Below are positions 15,572 through 23,882 of a stretch of DNA of 64,000 nucleotides, piece by piece. The stretch's first letter is position 1. Each line of letters opens with the position of its first letter. The notes below the pieces were generated by a model. It was not told the origin of the DNA, did not search any database, and worked only from the letters and a program-made list of their open reading frames with translations. This DNA comes from Flagellimonas_B algarum (GTDB lineage Bacteria; Bacteroidota; Bacteroidia; Flavobacteriales; Flavobacteriaceae): positions 186,001 through 250,000 of the forward strand of contig NZ_JBEVTG010000001.1 of the NCBI RefSeq assembly GCF_040513375.1, written 5' to 3'. A program made the translations under genes and the position numbers.

Positions 15572-16402
15572 TCACTGATTTACAGTATCCTTTGCTTGTT
15601 CTTTGGCGCGTTCTTCTTGTTTCGCCTTTCTTTTGGCCTCCCGTTCTTCCAGCAACTTCTTCCTGCGTTCTTCGTAGGCCTTTTTCCGCTCTTCACGGAG
15701 TCGTAACTGTTCAGCCCTTCGATCTGCCAAGGCTTTTGCCTTTTCATCTTTGCTGGCTTTCGCCTTATCGCGACGTTCTTGGAGCGCCTCGCTTATTTCT
15801 TTGTCGGCTTCGGCTTCCTGTTCTTGGAATTCCTTCAGCCTGTTATTCAATTTTTGCTCTTTGTTCGACTTGCTCACCTTTCTGGTTCGCCCTATCTCCC
15901 TTAAAACGAGGTCGCTAATATCGTGCCTTTTTTCGGAATACAACATAACGACATCGGCAGATTTATCAAAAATAAAGTCGTACCTCTTGTTTTTACCGAT
16001 TTTCTGCACCTCAACAAAGACCTGATCTTGAATCGGCTGCACCAACAACCGCTTTTGCAACACCAGATCACCTTGGGGGCCGAAGCGATCTTGTTGGTAG
16101 TCGAGCACCTCGGTTTCGAGAATCTGGATCTCTTCTTCCCGTTCAGCGATCAACTCATCGGTCAAGAGTACTTTTTCGGCCATCAGATCTTTCTTCATCT
16201 GCTCGATCGTACTCAATTTCAACTCGATCTCTTGCTTCCATTTGGAGGCTTTGGCATTCAGTTGCGCAGTGGCATCCCGATATTCTTCGACATTTTCCAA
16301 AATATACTCCATATCGACATACCCGATCCGTACGCCACGTTGTGCCATTACCTGCATGGAACAAACCAAAATGGTCAATACTAAAAGCCCCTTGGTCTTC
16401 AT
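15572..16402 (-). CDS. OmpH/Skp-like periplasmic chaperone (long copy)
   Basis: A 276-residue paralogue of the next gene. Signal peptide (cleavage near MAQR, about 21), VRIGYVDMEYILENVEEYRDA, a coiled coil (30-150), and YDFIFDKSADVVMLYSEKRHD matching the Skp core. After about residue 165 it carries a 110-residue Lys/Arg/Glu-rich tail, nearly all predicted helix with repeated EERRKK/EEREAKRKAK-like runs; Skp proteins normally lack this. The tail may bind nucleic acid, LPS or the peptidoglycan layer, which is only a guess. It lies 94 bases after bamA. Confidence 0.92.
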   Translation of the reverse strand: MKTKGLLVLTILVCSMQVMAQRGVRIGYVDMEYILENVEEYRDATAQLNAKASKWKQEIELKLSTIEQMKKDLMAEKVLLTDELIAEREEEIQILETEVLDYQQDRFGPQGDLVLQKRLLVQPIQDQVFVEVQKIGKNKRYDFIFDKSADVVMLYSEKRHDISDLVLREIGRTRKVSKSNKEQKLNNRLKEFQEQEAEADKEISEALQERRDKAKASKDEKAKALADRRAEQLRLREERKKAYEERRKKLLEEREAKRKAKQEERAKEQAKDTVNQ

Positions 16403-16496
16403 TTTATGTTTCCGCTATTTGTATAGAAAATATCATGCCAAAAATAGCAAACTACTAACAATCAGTTGCTTACGATTTGCATGAATTTCTATAAGG

Positions 16497-19142
16497 TTAA
16501 AATCGTTGACCTATGATGAAGTGGGTTTGCCAACCGCTAGGTCCTTGTCCGATCGACTGTGGTCGCAGGTCTTCGTCAAACCCATACCCAAAATCGATAC
16601 CTAGAAGTCCGAACGCTGGCATAAAAATACGTAGCCCCATTCCAGCAGATCTCTTTAACTGAAACGGATTAAAGTCACTAAAATTGTTGAAGGCGTTTCC
16701 TGCCTCGATAAAAGATTGAACGTAGATGGAAGCCGAAGGTTTCAAAGTCAAGGGGTAACGCAATTCGAGTGAGAATTTGTTGTAGATGGTTCCTCCATCC
16801 TGTTCTTGTCTACCGGTAATCGGATTCACACTAAAAGGCGTCAACGAACTGTTGTCGTACCCTCGCAATTGGATGACATCACGACCGTCAAGGGTAAAGT
16901 TCCCCAAGCCATCACCTCCGACGAAAAAGCGCTCGAAGGGCACGTCACCGATGTCGTTGTTGTAATTGCCCAAGAACCCAAACTCCGCATTGGTACGCAA
17001 TACCAACTTATCTACCAAACGGGTGTACCAATCACCACGGAATTTGATTTTGTAGTATTCGAGCCATTTAAAGCGCTCTTCCTCCAATTCTTGCAATCTG
17101 TTGGTATCGACCGAATTCAAAGGTTGCCCATTGGCATTTTCCACGATTTCATCGATTTCCTCCGAAATCGCCTTGAAATCCTTACTACCGAATAAGGAAT
17201 AGGGCGGGGTAAACTTGGCGGTAATCTCGAAGTTTGACCCAGTCAATGGGAAAATCCGACTCGGACCTTGCGAACTTCTTGAAATACCGATGGTGTAGGC
17301 TAGGGAGTTCGAAGTTCCGTTACCGAAATTAAAGAGACCGATATTATAATCGTTGAACTCGTACAACTGATAGCCCAAAGAGTGGGAAATCGTAAAGTAA
17401 TCGTCAGGCCATTGTACCCGTTTTGCCAATCCGGCGGTAACCCCGGTAATGGAGAAACCACGGTCCTTATCGACATCGATCTGCCCTTGCCCGTTGAAAT
17501 TCGAGGCGAATTGTTGTGTTCTCGAGAAGGAAAGGTTGAAACGGACCGGTTTCTTACCCCCCAACCATGGCTCGGCGAAGTTCAGACTATAGACCCTAAA
17601 GGTCCTACTGGCCTGCAAGCGGAGCGAGAAGGTCTGCCCATCACCCATAGGTACGGGTTTATAGGCTTCCCCATTGAATATATTCTGAAAGGAGAAGTTA
17701 TTGAACGATAGTCCCAAAGTTCCGATAAATCCGCCTCCACCATAGCCTCCCTGCAATTCGATTTGGCTCGAACCGGCTTCGACCAAGCTGTATTTGATAT
17801 CGACCGTACCTGAGTTCGGATCTGGATTCTCGATATCGGGCACGATCTGTTCTGCATCGAAAAACCCAAGTTGTCCTAATTCACGAACACTTCGCACGAT
17901 ATTGTCTTTGCTGTATTTCTGTCCGGGACGCGTACGCAATTCACGGAAGATCACATGGTCGTTGGTCTTGTCGTTACCTACTACGGTTACGTGATCCAAA
18001 AATGTTTCCTTACCCTCGATGATCCTGATTTCAAAATCGATGGTATCATTGACGGCCGAAACCTCTACCGGATTGATACTGGAGAAAAGATATCCGTTGT
18101 TCTGATAAAGGTTGGTCACATCCTCAGCGTCCGGTTTGGTATCGTCGGCGATCCGCTTTTTCAATAAGACCCCATTATAGGTATCCCCTTTGTTGATTCC
18201 GAGTACCTGGGAAAGGATACGATCTGAATAGACCGAATTTCCGACAAAATCGATGTTTCCGAAATAGTACTTATCCCCTTCCTCGACCTTGAGATTCAAG
18301 GCGATGTTGTTGTCGTCGATCTTGACGAAAGTGTCCGATAAGATCCGGGCATCGCGATACCCACGTTCAGCATAGGCGTCGACGAGATTCGACAGGTCTT
18401 CTTCATAATCGGCCTCGATATACTTCGATTTCTTCCAAAAGCGGTAGAACTTCTTTTTCTTGGTATTCTTCATCGCCTTACGCAAGCGTTTGGCCGATAA
18501 CTTATCGTTGCCTTCGAACGAAATGCTTTTGATTTTCACCTTGTCGCCCTTGTTGACGTTGATGACCATACTTTCGGAGTTCGTACCTGAGGTATCCTTG
18601 GCCGTCGCTATGGTGACCCGGGTGTTCAAATACCCTTGCTTACGGTATTTGTTTTCCAAATAGCCTTTGGTATTCGCAATAAGACTTTCAGTGATCTTTT
18701 TGCCTTTTTTCAAATCCGTATCATCGAGGATACCCTGAACCTTACGTTTCTTGACCCCATAAACGGTGACATTGGATAAGGTAGGCCGTTCAAGGATGTT
18801 CAATTCAAGAAAGATCTTATCGCCCTCGACCTTGGTCTGGTACATGGAGACATCGCTGAAGAGTTCGAGACCCCATAATTTTTTGATTACGGCGCTGATC
18901 TCTTCACCCGGAATGGTAATGGGCTGCCCCACCCTCAAGCCGGTATACGTCTTTACGGTTTGCTCATTGTAACTTTGAAGACCGGTAACTTCAAGTCCTC
19001 CTAAAATATACTTCTTACCAGCGTCATAGGAGGTTTCCTGTGCGTAAGTTGCTTGGACAATGATTAAAAGAAGGAGTAGAAGTCTAAAATATGAAGTTGC
19101 CTTTGTTAAGCCTTTAATGGAGTTGTTCGCTTGTTTTTCCAA
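16497..19142 (-). CDS. bamA: Outer-membrane protein assembly factor BamA
   Basis: An 881-residue protein, length typical for BamA. Signal peptide (LLLLLLIIVQATYAQ), five POTRA domains (about 45-460; VTGLQSYNEQTVKTYTGLRVG, VYGVKKRKVQGILDD, ISFEGNDKLSAKRLRKAMK, VGNSVYSDRILSQVLGINKGD, VVGNDKTNDHVIFRELRTRPG) and a 16-strand barrel. The VRFNLSFSRTQQF and GGDGLGNFTLDGRDVIQLRGYD stretches belong to the barrel and to loop 6; loop 6 has the conserved (V/I)RGY in a changed form, QLRGYD. The protein ends in GQRF, a terminal aromatic as expected. It overlaps the end of uppS by 29 bases, so translation is probably coupled. Confidence 0.97.
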   Translation of the reverse strand: MEKQANNSIKGLTKATSYFRLLLLLLIIVQATYAQETSYDAGKKYILGGLEVTGLQSYNEQTVKTYTGLRVGQPITIPGEEISAVIKKLWGLELFSDVSMYQTKVEGDKIFLELNILERPTLSNVTVYGVKKRKVQGILDDTDLKKGKKITESLIANTKGYLENKYRKQGYLNTRVTIATAKDTSGTNSESMVINVNKGDKVKIKSISFEGNDKLSAKRLRKAMKNTKKKKFYRFWKKSKYIEADYEEDLSNLVDAYAERGYRDARILSDTFVKIDDNNIALNLKVEEGDKYYFGNIDFVGNSVYSDRILSQVLGINKGDTYNGVLLKKRIADDTKPDAEDVTNLYQNNGYLFSSINPVEVSAVNDTIDFEIRIIEGKETFLDHVTVVGNDKTNDHVIFRELRTRPGQKYSKDNIVRSVRELGQLGFFDAEQIVPDIENPDPNSGTVDIKYSLVEAGSSQIELQGGYGGGGFIGTLGLSFNNFSFQNIFNGEAYKPVPMGDGQTFSLRLQASRTFRVYSLNFAEPWLGGKKPVRFNLSFSRTQQFASNFNGQGQIDVDKDRGFSITGVTAGLAKRVQWPDDYFTISHSLGYQLYEFNDYNIGLFNFGNGTSNSLAYTIGISRSSQGPSRIFPLTGSNFEITAKFTPPYSLFGSKDFKAISEEIDEIVENANGQPLNSVDTNRLQELEEERFKWLEYYKIKFRGDWYTRLVDKLVLRTNAEFGFLGNYNNDIGDVPFERFFVGGDGLGNFTLDGRDVIQLRGYDNSSLTPFSVNPITGRQEQDGGTIYNKFSLELRYPLTLKPSASIYVQSFIEAGNAFNNFSDFNPFQLKRSAGMGLRIFMPAFGLLGIDFGYGFDEDLRPQSIGQGPSGWQTHFIIGQRF

Positions 19143-19854
19143 ATCGTCGTTCTCTATTCTGGTAATTGATAATCGCGTCTACCAAATGTTGCTCACTAAA
19201 ATCGGGCCAAAATACGTCAATAAAATATAATTCAGCGTATGCGATCTGCCATAATAAAAAATTGCTTATTCTATGTTCACCACTTGTACGAATAAGCAAG
19301 TCCACATCGGGCAGGTCATGCGTGTAAAGATGAGTATTAATAATGGTATCGTCAATATCCCCAGGTGAAATTATATTATTTTTAACTTTGGTACTGATAG
19401 CCTTAACAGCCGACCGCAACTCTTCCCTAGCGCCGTAACTCAAGGCCAGTGTCAGGGTGGTTCCGGAGTTGGTCGCCGTTTTCGCAATGACCTCTTTCAG
19501 CTCTTGGGAAGCCTTTGCCGGTAAAGAGTCGATGTTTCCAATGGCATTCAACTTGATGTTGTTCTCGTTCAGCGTCTTCAGTTCTTTTCGCAGCGAGGTG
19601 ACCAAAAGGCGCATTAAGGTATCGACCTCCAGTTTGGGACGGTTCCAGTTTTCGGTCGAAAAGGCATAAAGGGTAAGGTAACCCACGCGCAGACGGGCAC
19701 AGTTCTCGACGGTTTGGCGTACGGCCTTGACCCCGTTCTCATGCCCGAAAACACGAAGTTTGCCGCGTTGCTTCGCCCAACGGCCATTGCCATCCATAAT
19801 GATGGCGATATGCCTCGGCATTCTTTCTTCGTTGATGTCGGTAAGGCTGTTCAT
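19114..19854 (-). CDS. uppS: Isoprenyl (undecaprenyl) diphosphate synthase
   Basis: A 246-residue cis-prenyltransferase that makes the C55 lipid carrier for cell-wall and surface glycan synthesis. Seen: RHIAIIMDGNGRWAKQRG with the catalytic Asp, FGHENGVKAVR, TLYAFSTENWNRPK, LALSYGAREEL, and the C-terminal DVDLLIRTSGEHRISNFLLW, the substrate-binding R-T-x-G-E-x-R-I-S-N motif. ATG 19854 is chosen because it begins one base after the stop of the DUF6089 gene; a start further upstream would only add overlap. Its 3' end overlaps bamA by 29 bases. Confidence 0.96.
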   Translation of the reverse strand: MNSLTDINEERMPRHIAIIMDGNGRWAKQRGKLRVFGHENGVKAVRQTVENCARLRVGYLTLYAFSTENWNRPKLEVDTLMRLLVTSLRKELKTLNENNIKLNAIGNIDSLPAKASQELKEVIAKTATNSGTTLTLALSYGAREELRSAVKAISTKVKNNIISPGDIDDTIINTHLYTHDLPDVDLLIRTSGEHRISNFLLWQIAYAELYFIDVFWPDFSEQHLVDAIINYQNRERRFGKTSEQLH

Positions 19855-19855
19855 G

Positions 19856-20542
19856 TCATTCGAAACAATCCTGACATGGCTTGCGCCCAAAGGTATAGGT
19901 GAGGGTTATACCCGAGAACACGTACCAATCGTCACTAAACACATTTCCAAATCTAAATTGCTCAAAGTTAGAACCTTCTGGATTACTTCCATCCAAATTA
20001 TCGGTAAAAGTGTATCGAGCGCCAATTTCAGCACCTAAGATGAAAAACTGGCTCAGGCGATATTTCGCCCCAATGGTCATTGGAATCGCGAAACTACCAT
20101 CTTTTTGGTTAATACGCTGTACCTGTTGGGCATCAAAATAGTTAAAATCGTATCTAAAATAGGTCACCCCGGTATAAAGGTATGGGGTAAAGGCAGGACC
20201 GAGCTTGTGCAGGTTGTATTCGACGAAGTTGAATTCGAGTCCCGCAGAAAACTCCAAAATCGTATTGTCTATTTCATAGTCGCGCTGCTCCCTTGAAGCG
20301 AAGCCGGATTGGGAGTCCTTGAACGAAAGGTCACCCCGATAGACGCTGGCCCGCCATGCGTAGCGCTTGCTGCGGTTCCATTTAAAGACCCCGCCAAAGG
20401 CGAGGTTCGACGGTAAAATGAAATTGGTTCGCCCCACATCACCGATTCCGTTCGCACCCCCAGCAAACAACCCGATTTCATAGGTTTGTGCCTGAAGCCC
20501 AAAACTTGCCAATAAAACTACCAGTATGAATGTTCTCCTCAT
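19856..20542 (-). CDS. DUF6089 outer-membrane beta-barrel protein
   Basis: A 228-residue protein with signal peptide (cleavage after LQAQ, about 19) and alternating strands that fit a small eight-strand barrel: EIGLFAGGANGIGDVG, FGGVFKWNRSKRYAWRASVY, FSAGLEFNFVEYNL, FTPYLYTGVTYFRYD, TIGAKYRLSQFFILGAEIGA, and a C-terminal strand YVFSGITLTYTFGRKPC. It is the DUF6089 family gene that sits between nadK and uppS in Flavobacteriaceae. Function unknown; the place next to bamA suggests an envelope role. Confidence 0.88.
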   Translation of the reverse strand: MRRTFILVVLLASFGLQAQTYEIGLFAGGANGIGDVGRTNFILPSNLAFGGVFKWNRSKRYAWRASVYRGDLSFKDSQSGFASREQRDYEIDNTILEFSAGLEFNFVEYNLHKLGPAFTPYLYTGVTYFRYDFNYFDAQQVQRINQKDGSFAIPMTIGAKYRLSQFFILGAEIGARYTFTDNLDGSNPEGSNFEQFRFGNVFSDDWYVFSGITLTYTFGRKPCQDCFE

Positions 20543-20645
20543 ATTTTCGTGCTGCTATAGCAAAAACAATACCTAATATGGAATTCGGCCGCTATATAAT
20601 GTTCTCTTTGTAAAACTGGAAATGACCGTATTTATTGTTTAACGA

Positions 20646-21536
20646 TCAATTGCGGCGGTCTTCGCCCCAGAGGAGTTTGTTGCGGAGGGTCTTGAGAAAG
20701 CTTTCCGACTTGTATTCGATCATTTTAATGGTAAAATCGGCCTTTTGGATCAAGAGTTCTTTCCCATTGGGAATCGTTGCGATACGCGAATCCAAGGAAA
20801 CCAAATGATGCTCTTCGCGACCCGAGACCTTAAGGCGTATTTTGGTATCATGATCGATCACCAACGGACGTGCATTGAGGTTATGCGGGGCTATGGGGGT
20901 CAACACCAGTGCTTTTGCCGTGGGTGCTATTACGGGCCCGCCGCAACTCAGCGAATAGCCAGTCGATCCGGTCGGGGTCGAAATGATGAGGCCATCGGCC
21001 CAATAATTGGTCAAGTACTCGTCATTCAAATAGGTTTCAACGGTGATCATCGAAGTGGTATCCTTTCTGCTGACGGTAATTTCATTTAGGGCGAAATTCA
21101 GCGGTCCGAATCCATTATCGCCATCTTCCATAAGGATTTCGACCAAACTCCGCTCTTCAATGGTAAAGGCGCCATTGATAAATTCAGTGACTACTTTACG
21201 GACATCTTCTTTTTTGAAAGTAGACAGAAAACCCAAACGACCGGTATTGACCCCAACGATGGGGATCCCATAGTCCTTGACATAGGCAACGGCACGCAGC
21301 ATGGTTCCGTCACCCCCAAAACTGATGAACAGATCAAAAGAATCGTCAAGTCCATGGTGCATATCGAAGGTGCCGGTCTCGATGAAGCCGTGATGACCGG
21401 TAATCTTTTCCTTGAAGTCAGTGAGGATATGGACCCCTGCCCCTACTTTGGCCAATTCTTCGAGCAATTCCAAGACAAAAGGAACGTCTTGTTCCATCAA
21501 AACCTGACCAAAGATCGCGACCTTCATCTCAGACAT
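20646..21536 (-). CDS. nadK: NAD kinase
   Basis: A 296-residue enzyme that phosphorylates NAD to NADP. Seen: the GGDG motif in LFISFGGDGTMLRAVAYVKD with catalytic Asp, VGVNTGRLGFLSTF, LNEITVSRKDTTSM, and ADGLIISTPTGSTGYSLSCGGP. Two starts are possible: ATG 21536, overlapping the CBS gene by 8 bases, or ATG 21527, one base after its stop and giving MKVAIFGQ at once. The second fits other NadK proteins better; the first is listed since the difference is three residues. Confidence 0.96.
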   Translation of the reverse strand: MSEMKVAIFGQVLMEQDVPFVLELLEELAKVGAGVHILTDFKEKITGHHGFIETGTFDMHHGLDDSFDLFISFGGDGTMLRAVAYVKDYGIPIVGVNTGRLGFLSTFKKEDVRKVVTEFINGAFTIEERSLVEILMEDGDNGFGPLNFALNEITVSRKDTTSMITVETYLNDEYLTNYWADGLIISTPTGSTGYSLSCGGPVIAPTAKALVLTPIAPHNLNARPLVIDHDTKIRLKVSGREEHHLVSLDSRIATIPNGKELLIQKADFTIKMIEYKSESFLKTLRNKLLWGEDRRN

Positions 21537-22185
21537 TTAGGTATTTATCCAAATAATCCGATCGTTGTTTCAGGTCTTCGATGAACTGATCGTCGTTGTT
21601 CCCGAAAAGGATGGTGTAATTGTAACGACGAAACGTCTGGATCACCTCATTCAGGTTACTGCCACCGATTTTGACGGTTATCTGAACAACGTCGTTTTGA
21701 CTTTCGGTAATAAAAGCCCCGATAAGGCGGCTATTGTTGCTCTCTACGATTTGCGAAATCTCACTGAACGAGTAGTCTTTGATGCCCTTGGCCACGACTA
21801 CGATGCCCCCGGGTTCGGTAAAAAAAGGAGTGCCGATGAAAAGGGCCACGATGTCATTTAAATCGTAATACCCCATCACACGGTTCGAATCGTTCAAAAC
21901 GGGTAATAGGTTCGCTTCGTTCCTTGCGAACTTTTCCAAGACATCGAGCCACGAGGTTTCGGTAGTCACAAAGAAAGATTCCAGCTCGTAGCGGAATTCC
22001 TCAATGGTCTTTTCAGCTTCAAAGCAAGCCAGGTCCTCGGCTGTCAACAAGCCTAGGAAAAAACCGTTTTCCGTGACGGCGATGTGCGAAAAAGTGGACT
22101 CATCGAAAAATTGGATGACTTTTTCCAACGGTTCCGACACTTCGAATACGGGAATCGAGTCGAGGATGTGATTTTGAATGTGCAT
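21529..22185 (-). CDS. CBS-domain protein
   Basis: A 218-residue cytosolic protein. Two CBS motifs cover residues 5-120 (HIAVTENGFFLGLLTAEDLA; LLPVLNDSNRVMGYYDLNDI), and residues 130-215 look ACT-like (GGIVVVAKGIKDYSFSEISQ, VQITVKIGGSNLNEVIQTFRRYNYTIL). CBS pairs bind adenosine nucleotides. In Flavobacteriaceae this gene is regularly the first in the nadK-uppS-bamA run, so it may relate nucleotide state to NAD kinase; that is inference. It is divergent from pdxJ (86 bases). Confidence 0.88.
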   Translation of the reverse strand: MHIQNHILDSIPVFEVSEPLEKVIQFFDESTFSHIAVTENGFFLGLLTAEDLACFEAEKTIEEFRYELESFFVTTETSWLDVLEKFARNEANLLPVLNDSNRVMGYYDLNDIVALFIGTPFFTEPGGIVVVAKGIKDYSFSEISQIVESNNSRLIGAFITESQNDVVQITVKIGGSNLNEVIQTFRRYNYTILFGNNDDQFIEDLKQRSDYLDKYLNV

Positions 22186-22243
22186 AACGTAATACGGGTT
22201 GCAAATTACAAATTAATCCCTCGCAAAAGGTGTGCCCATTTTG

Positions 22244-22251
22244 TATTTTTG
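22244..22251 (+). promoter_or_regulatory. Candidate -7 box of pdxJ
   Basis: TATTTTTG matches TAnnTTTG and lies 20 bases before the pdxJ ATG. No TTG is seen at the usual distance upstream. Confidence 0.35.
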
Positions 22252-22271
22252 CGGCTTAATCGAAGAAAGCG

Positions 22272-22988
22272 ATGACGAAATTAAGCGTCAACATCAATAA
22301 ATTGGCCACCTTGCGAAATGCCAGGGGTGGCAACGTGCCGAATTTGATCACGGCGACCCGCGACATTGAGGGTTTCGGAGCGGAAGGGATCACCATCCAC
22401 CCTAGGCCCGATGAGCGACATATCAAGTACGCCGATGCCCGTAATTTGAAGTCCGTTGTGACCACCGAATACAATATTGAAGGCAATCCCATCGATAGTT
22501 TCGTCGACTTGGTCTTGTCGGTACGCCCGACCCAAGTGACCCTGGTGCCCGATGCGGTAGATGCCCTGACTTCGAATGCGGGCTGGGATACCATAACCCA
22601 TCGCAGCTTTTTGGTCGATGTGATCAAAACGTTCAAAGAGGCGGGCATTCGCACCTCCATTTTCGTCGATCCGGTGCTTCCCATGATAGAAGGTGCTGCA
22701 GCTACCGGTACCGATCGCATCGAATTGTATACGGAGTCATTTGCGGTTGGTTATGCCGAAGGTGATTTTGATAGTGTGGTTCCCTTTGCCCAAGCGGCCC
22801 AGTTGGCACATGAATTGGGCATGGGCGTCAATGCGGGCCATGACCTCAGTCTTGACAACATCGCCTTTTTCAAGGACAAGGTTCCACATTTGTTGGAGGT
22901 CTCGATCGGTCATGCCTTGATCTGTGAGTCCATTTACCTAGGCCTCGAGAATGTCATTTCAATGTATTTACACCGGTTACGCCCATGA
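22272..22988 (+). CDS. pdxJ: Pyridoxine 5'-phosphate synthase
   Basis: A 238-residue TIM barrel that condenses 1-deoxyxylulose 5-phosphate with aminoacetone phosphate in the DXP-dependent B6 pathway. Seen: LSVNINKLATLRNARGG, GITIHPRPDERHIKYAD, YNIEGNP, VTLVPDA, RTSIFVDP, RIELYTE, LGMGVNAGHDLSLDN and LLEVSIGHALICESIYLGLE, the full set of PdxJ motifs in order. It overlaps the next gene by 4 bases (ATGA). Confidence 0.97.
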   Translation: MTKLSVNINKLATLRNARGGNVPNLITATRDIEGFGAEGITIHPRPDERHIKYADARNLKSVVTTEYNIEGNPIDSFVDLVLSVRPTQVTLVPDAVDALTSNAGWDTITHRSFLVDVIKTFKEAGIRTSIFVDPVLPMIEGAAATGTDRIELYTESFAVGYAEGDFDSVVPFAQAAQLAHELGMGVNAGHDLSLDNIAFFKDKVPHLLEVSIGHALICESIYLGLENVISMYLHRLRP

Positions 22989-23752
22989 TTCTGCATGCAA
23001 AGGTTTTGGGGGAAGGTAAACCCCTGTTGGTATTACATGGTTTTCTGGGGATGTCGGACAACTGGAAGACCTTGGGCAACCAATATGCGGAAAAAGGGTT
23101 CGAAGTCCATCTGATCGACCAGCGCAACCACGGAAAGAGTTTTCATTCCGAAGATTTCGATTATGGCTTTTTGGCAAACGACCTTTTGACCTACTTGCAG
23201 CATCATAATATACTAAAAGCGAACATCATAGGACATTCGATGGGCGGTAAAACAGCTATGGAATTCGCTTGTAACCACGGCCCGATGGTCGACCGCTTGA
23301 TCGTTGCCGATATCGCTCCCAAATACTATCCTCCACACCATCAAGAAATCATCGATGCCTTGGTCGCCATGGATATTGACAGTGTCGATAGCCGTTCTAC
23401 CGCCGATCAACGCCTGTCACAACGGCTCTCGAACATCGGGATACGGCAGTTTTTGTTGAAGAACCTGTACTGGAAGGAAAAAGGTCGATTGGCCTTGCGC
23501 TTCAATCTGGATGTTTTACGCTACCGCATGGACGAAGTCGGTGAAAACATCGGCAGTACGGATAGTTTCGATGGGCCGACCCTATTTTTAAGGGGCGAAC
23601 GTTCCGAATACATCCTTCCGAACGATTATGAAGGCATCTACAGACACTTCCCTAGTGCCCAAATCGACACGGTTCCTAAGGCAGGCCATTGGGTGCATGC
23701 CGAAAACCCCAAAGCGTTCTTCGACAAGTCATTGGAATTTCTACTTTCGTAA
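22985..23752 (+). CDS. Alpha/beta hydrolase
   Basis: A 255-residue hydrolase of the YbfF type. Oxyanion stretch LVLHGFLGMSDNW, nucleophile Ser in IIGHSMGGKTAMEF (about residue 83), Asp in the region after strand 6 (FLRGERSEY has a short turn), and His in KAGHWVHAENPKAF (about 236). E. coli YbfF hydrolyses short acyl esters, including acyl-CoA; the substrate here is not known. It is coupled to pdxJ by a 4-base overlap, an arrangement I believe recurs in Flavobacteriaceae. Confidence 0.92.
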   Translation: MILHAKVLGEGKPLLVLHGFLGMSDNWKTLGNQYAEKGFEVHLIDQRNHGKSFHSEDFDYGFLANDLLTYLQHHNILKANIIGHSMGGKTAMEFACNHGPMVDRLIVADIAPKYYPPHHQEIIDALVAMDIDSVDSRSTADQRLSQRLSNIGIRQFLLKNLYWKEKGRLALRFNLDVLRYRMDEVGENIGSTDSFDGPTLFLRGERSEYILPNDYEGIYRHFPSAQIDTVPKAGHWVHAENPKAFFDKSLEFLLS

Positions 23753-23799
23753 TTTAAGGGCCAATTTATTATGCATGCATAATTTTTTTGTCCCTTTTA

Positions 23800-23830
23800 T
23801 TGTATGTATGACAATTTTCCTCTAGATTTG
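23800..23830 (+). promoter_or_regulatory. Promoter of the SGNH lipoprotein gene
   Basis: TTG (23800-23802), 20 bases, TAGATTTG (23823-23830), a full match to the Bacteroidota consensus. The leader of about 45 bases carries ACTCAAACTAACTCAAAC just before the start. Confidence 0.65.
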
Positions 23831-23882
23831 GTAGCACTGGAATAACGATTAATTTACTCAAACTAACTCAAACACTTTTGAT

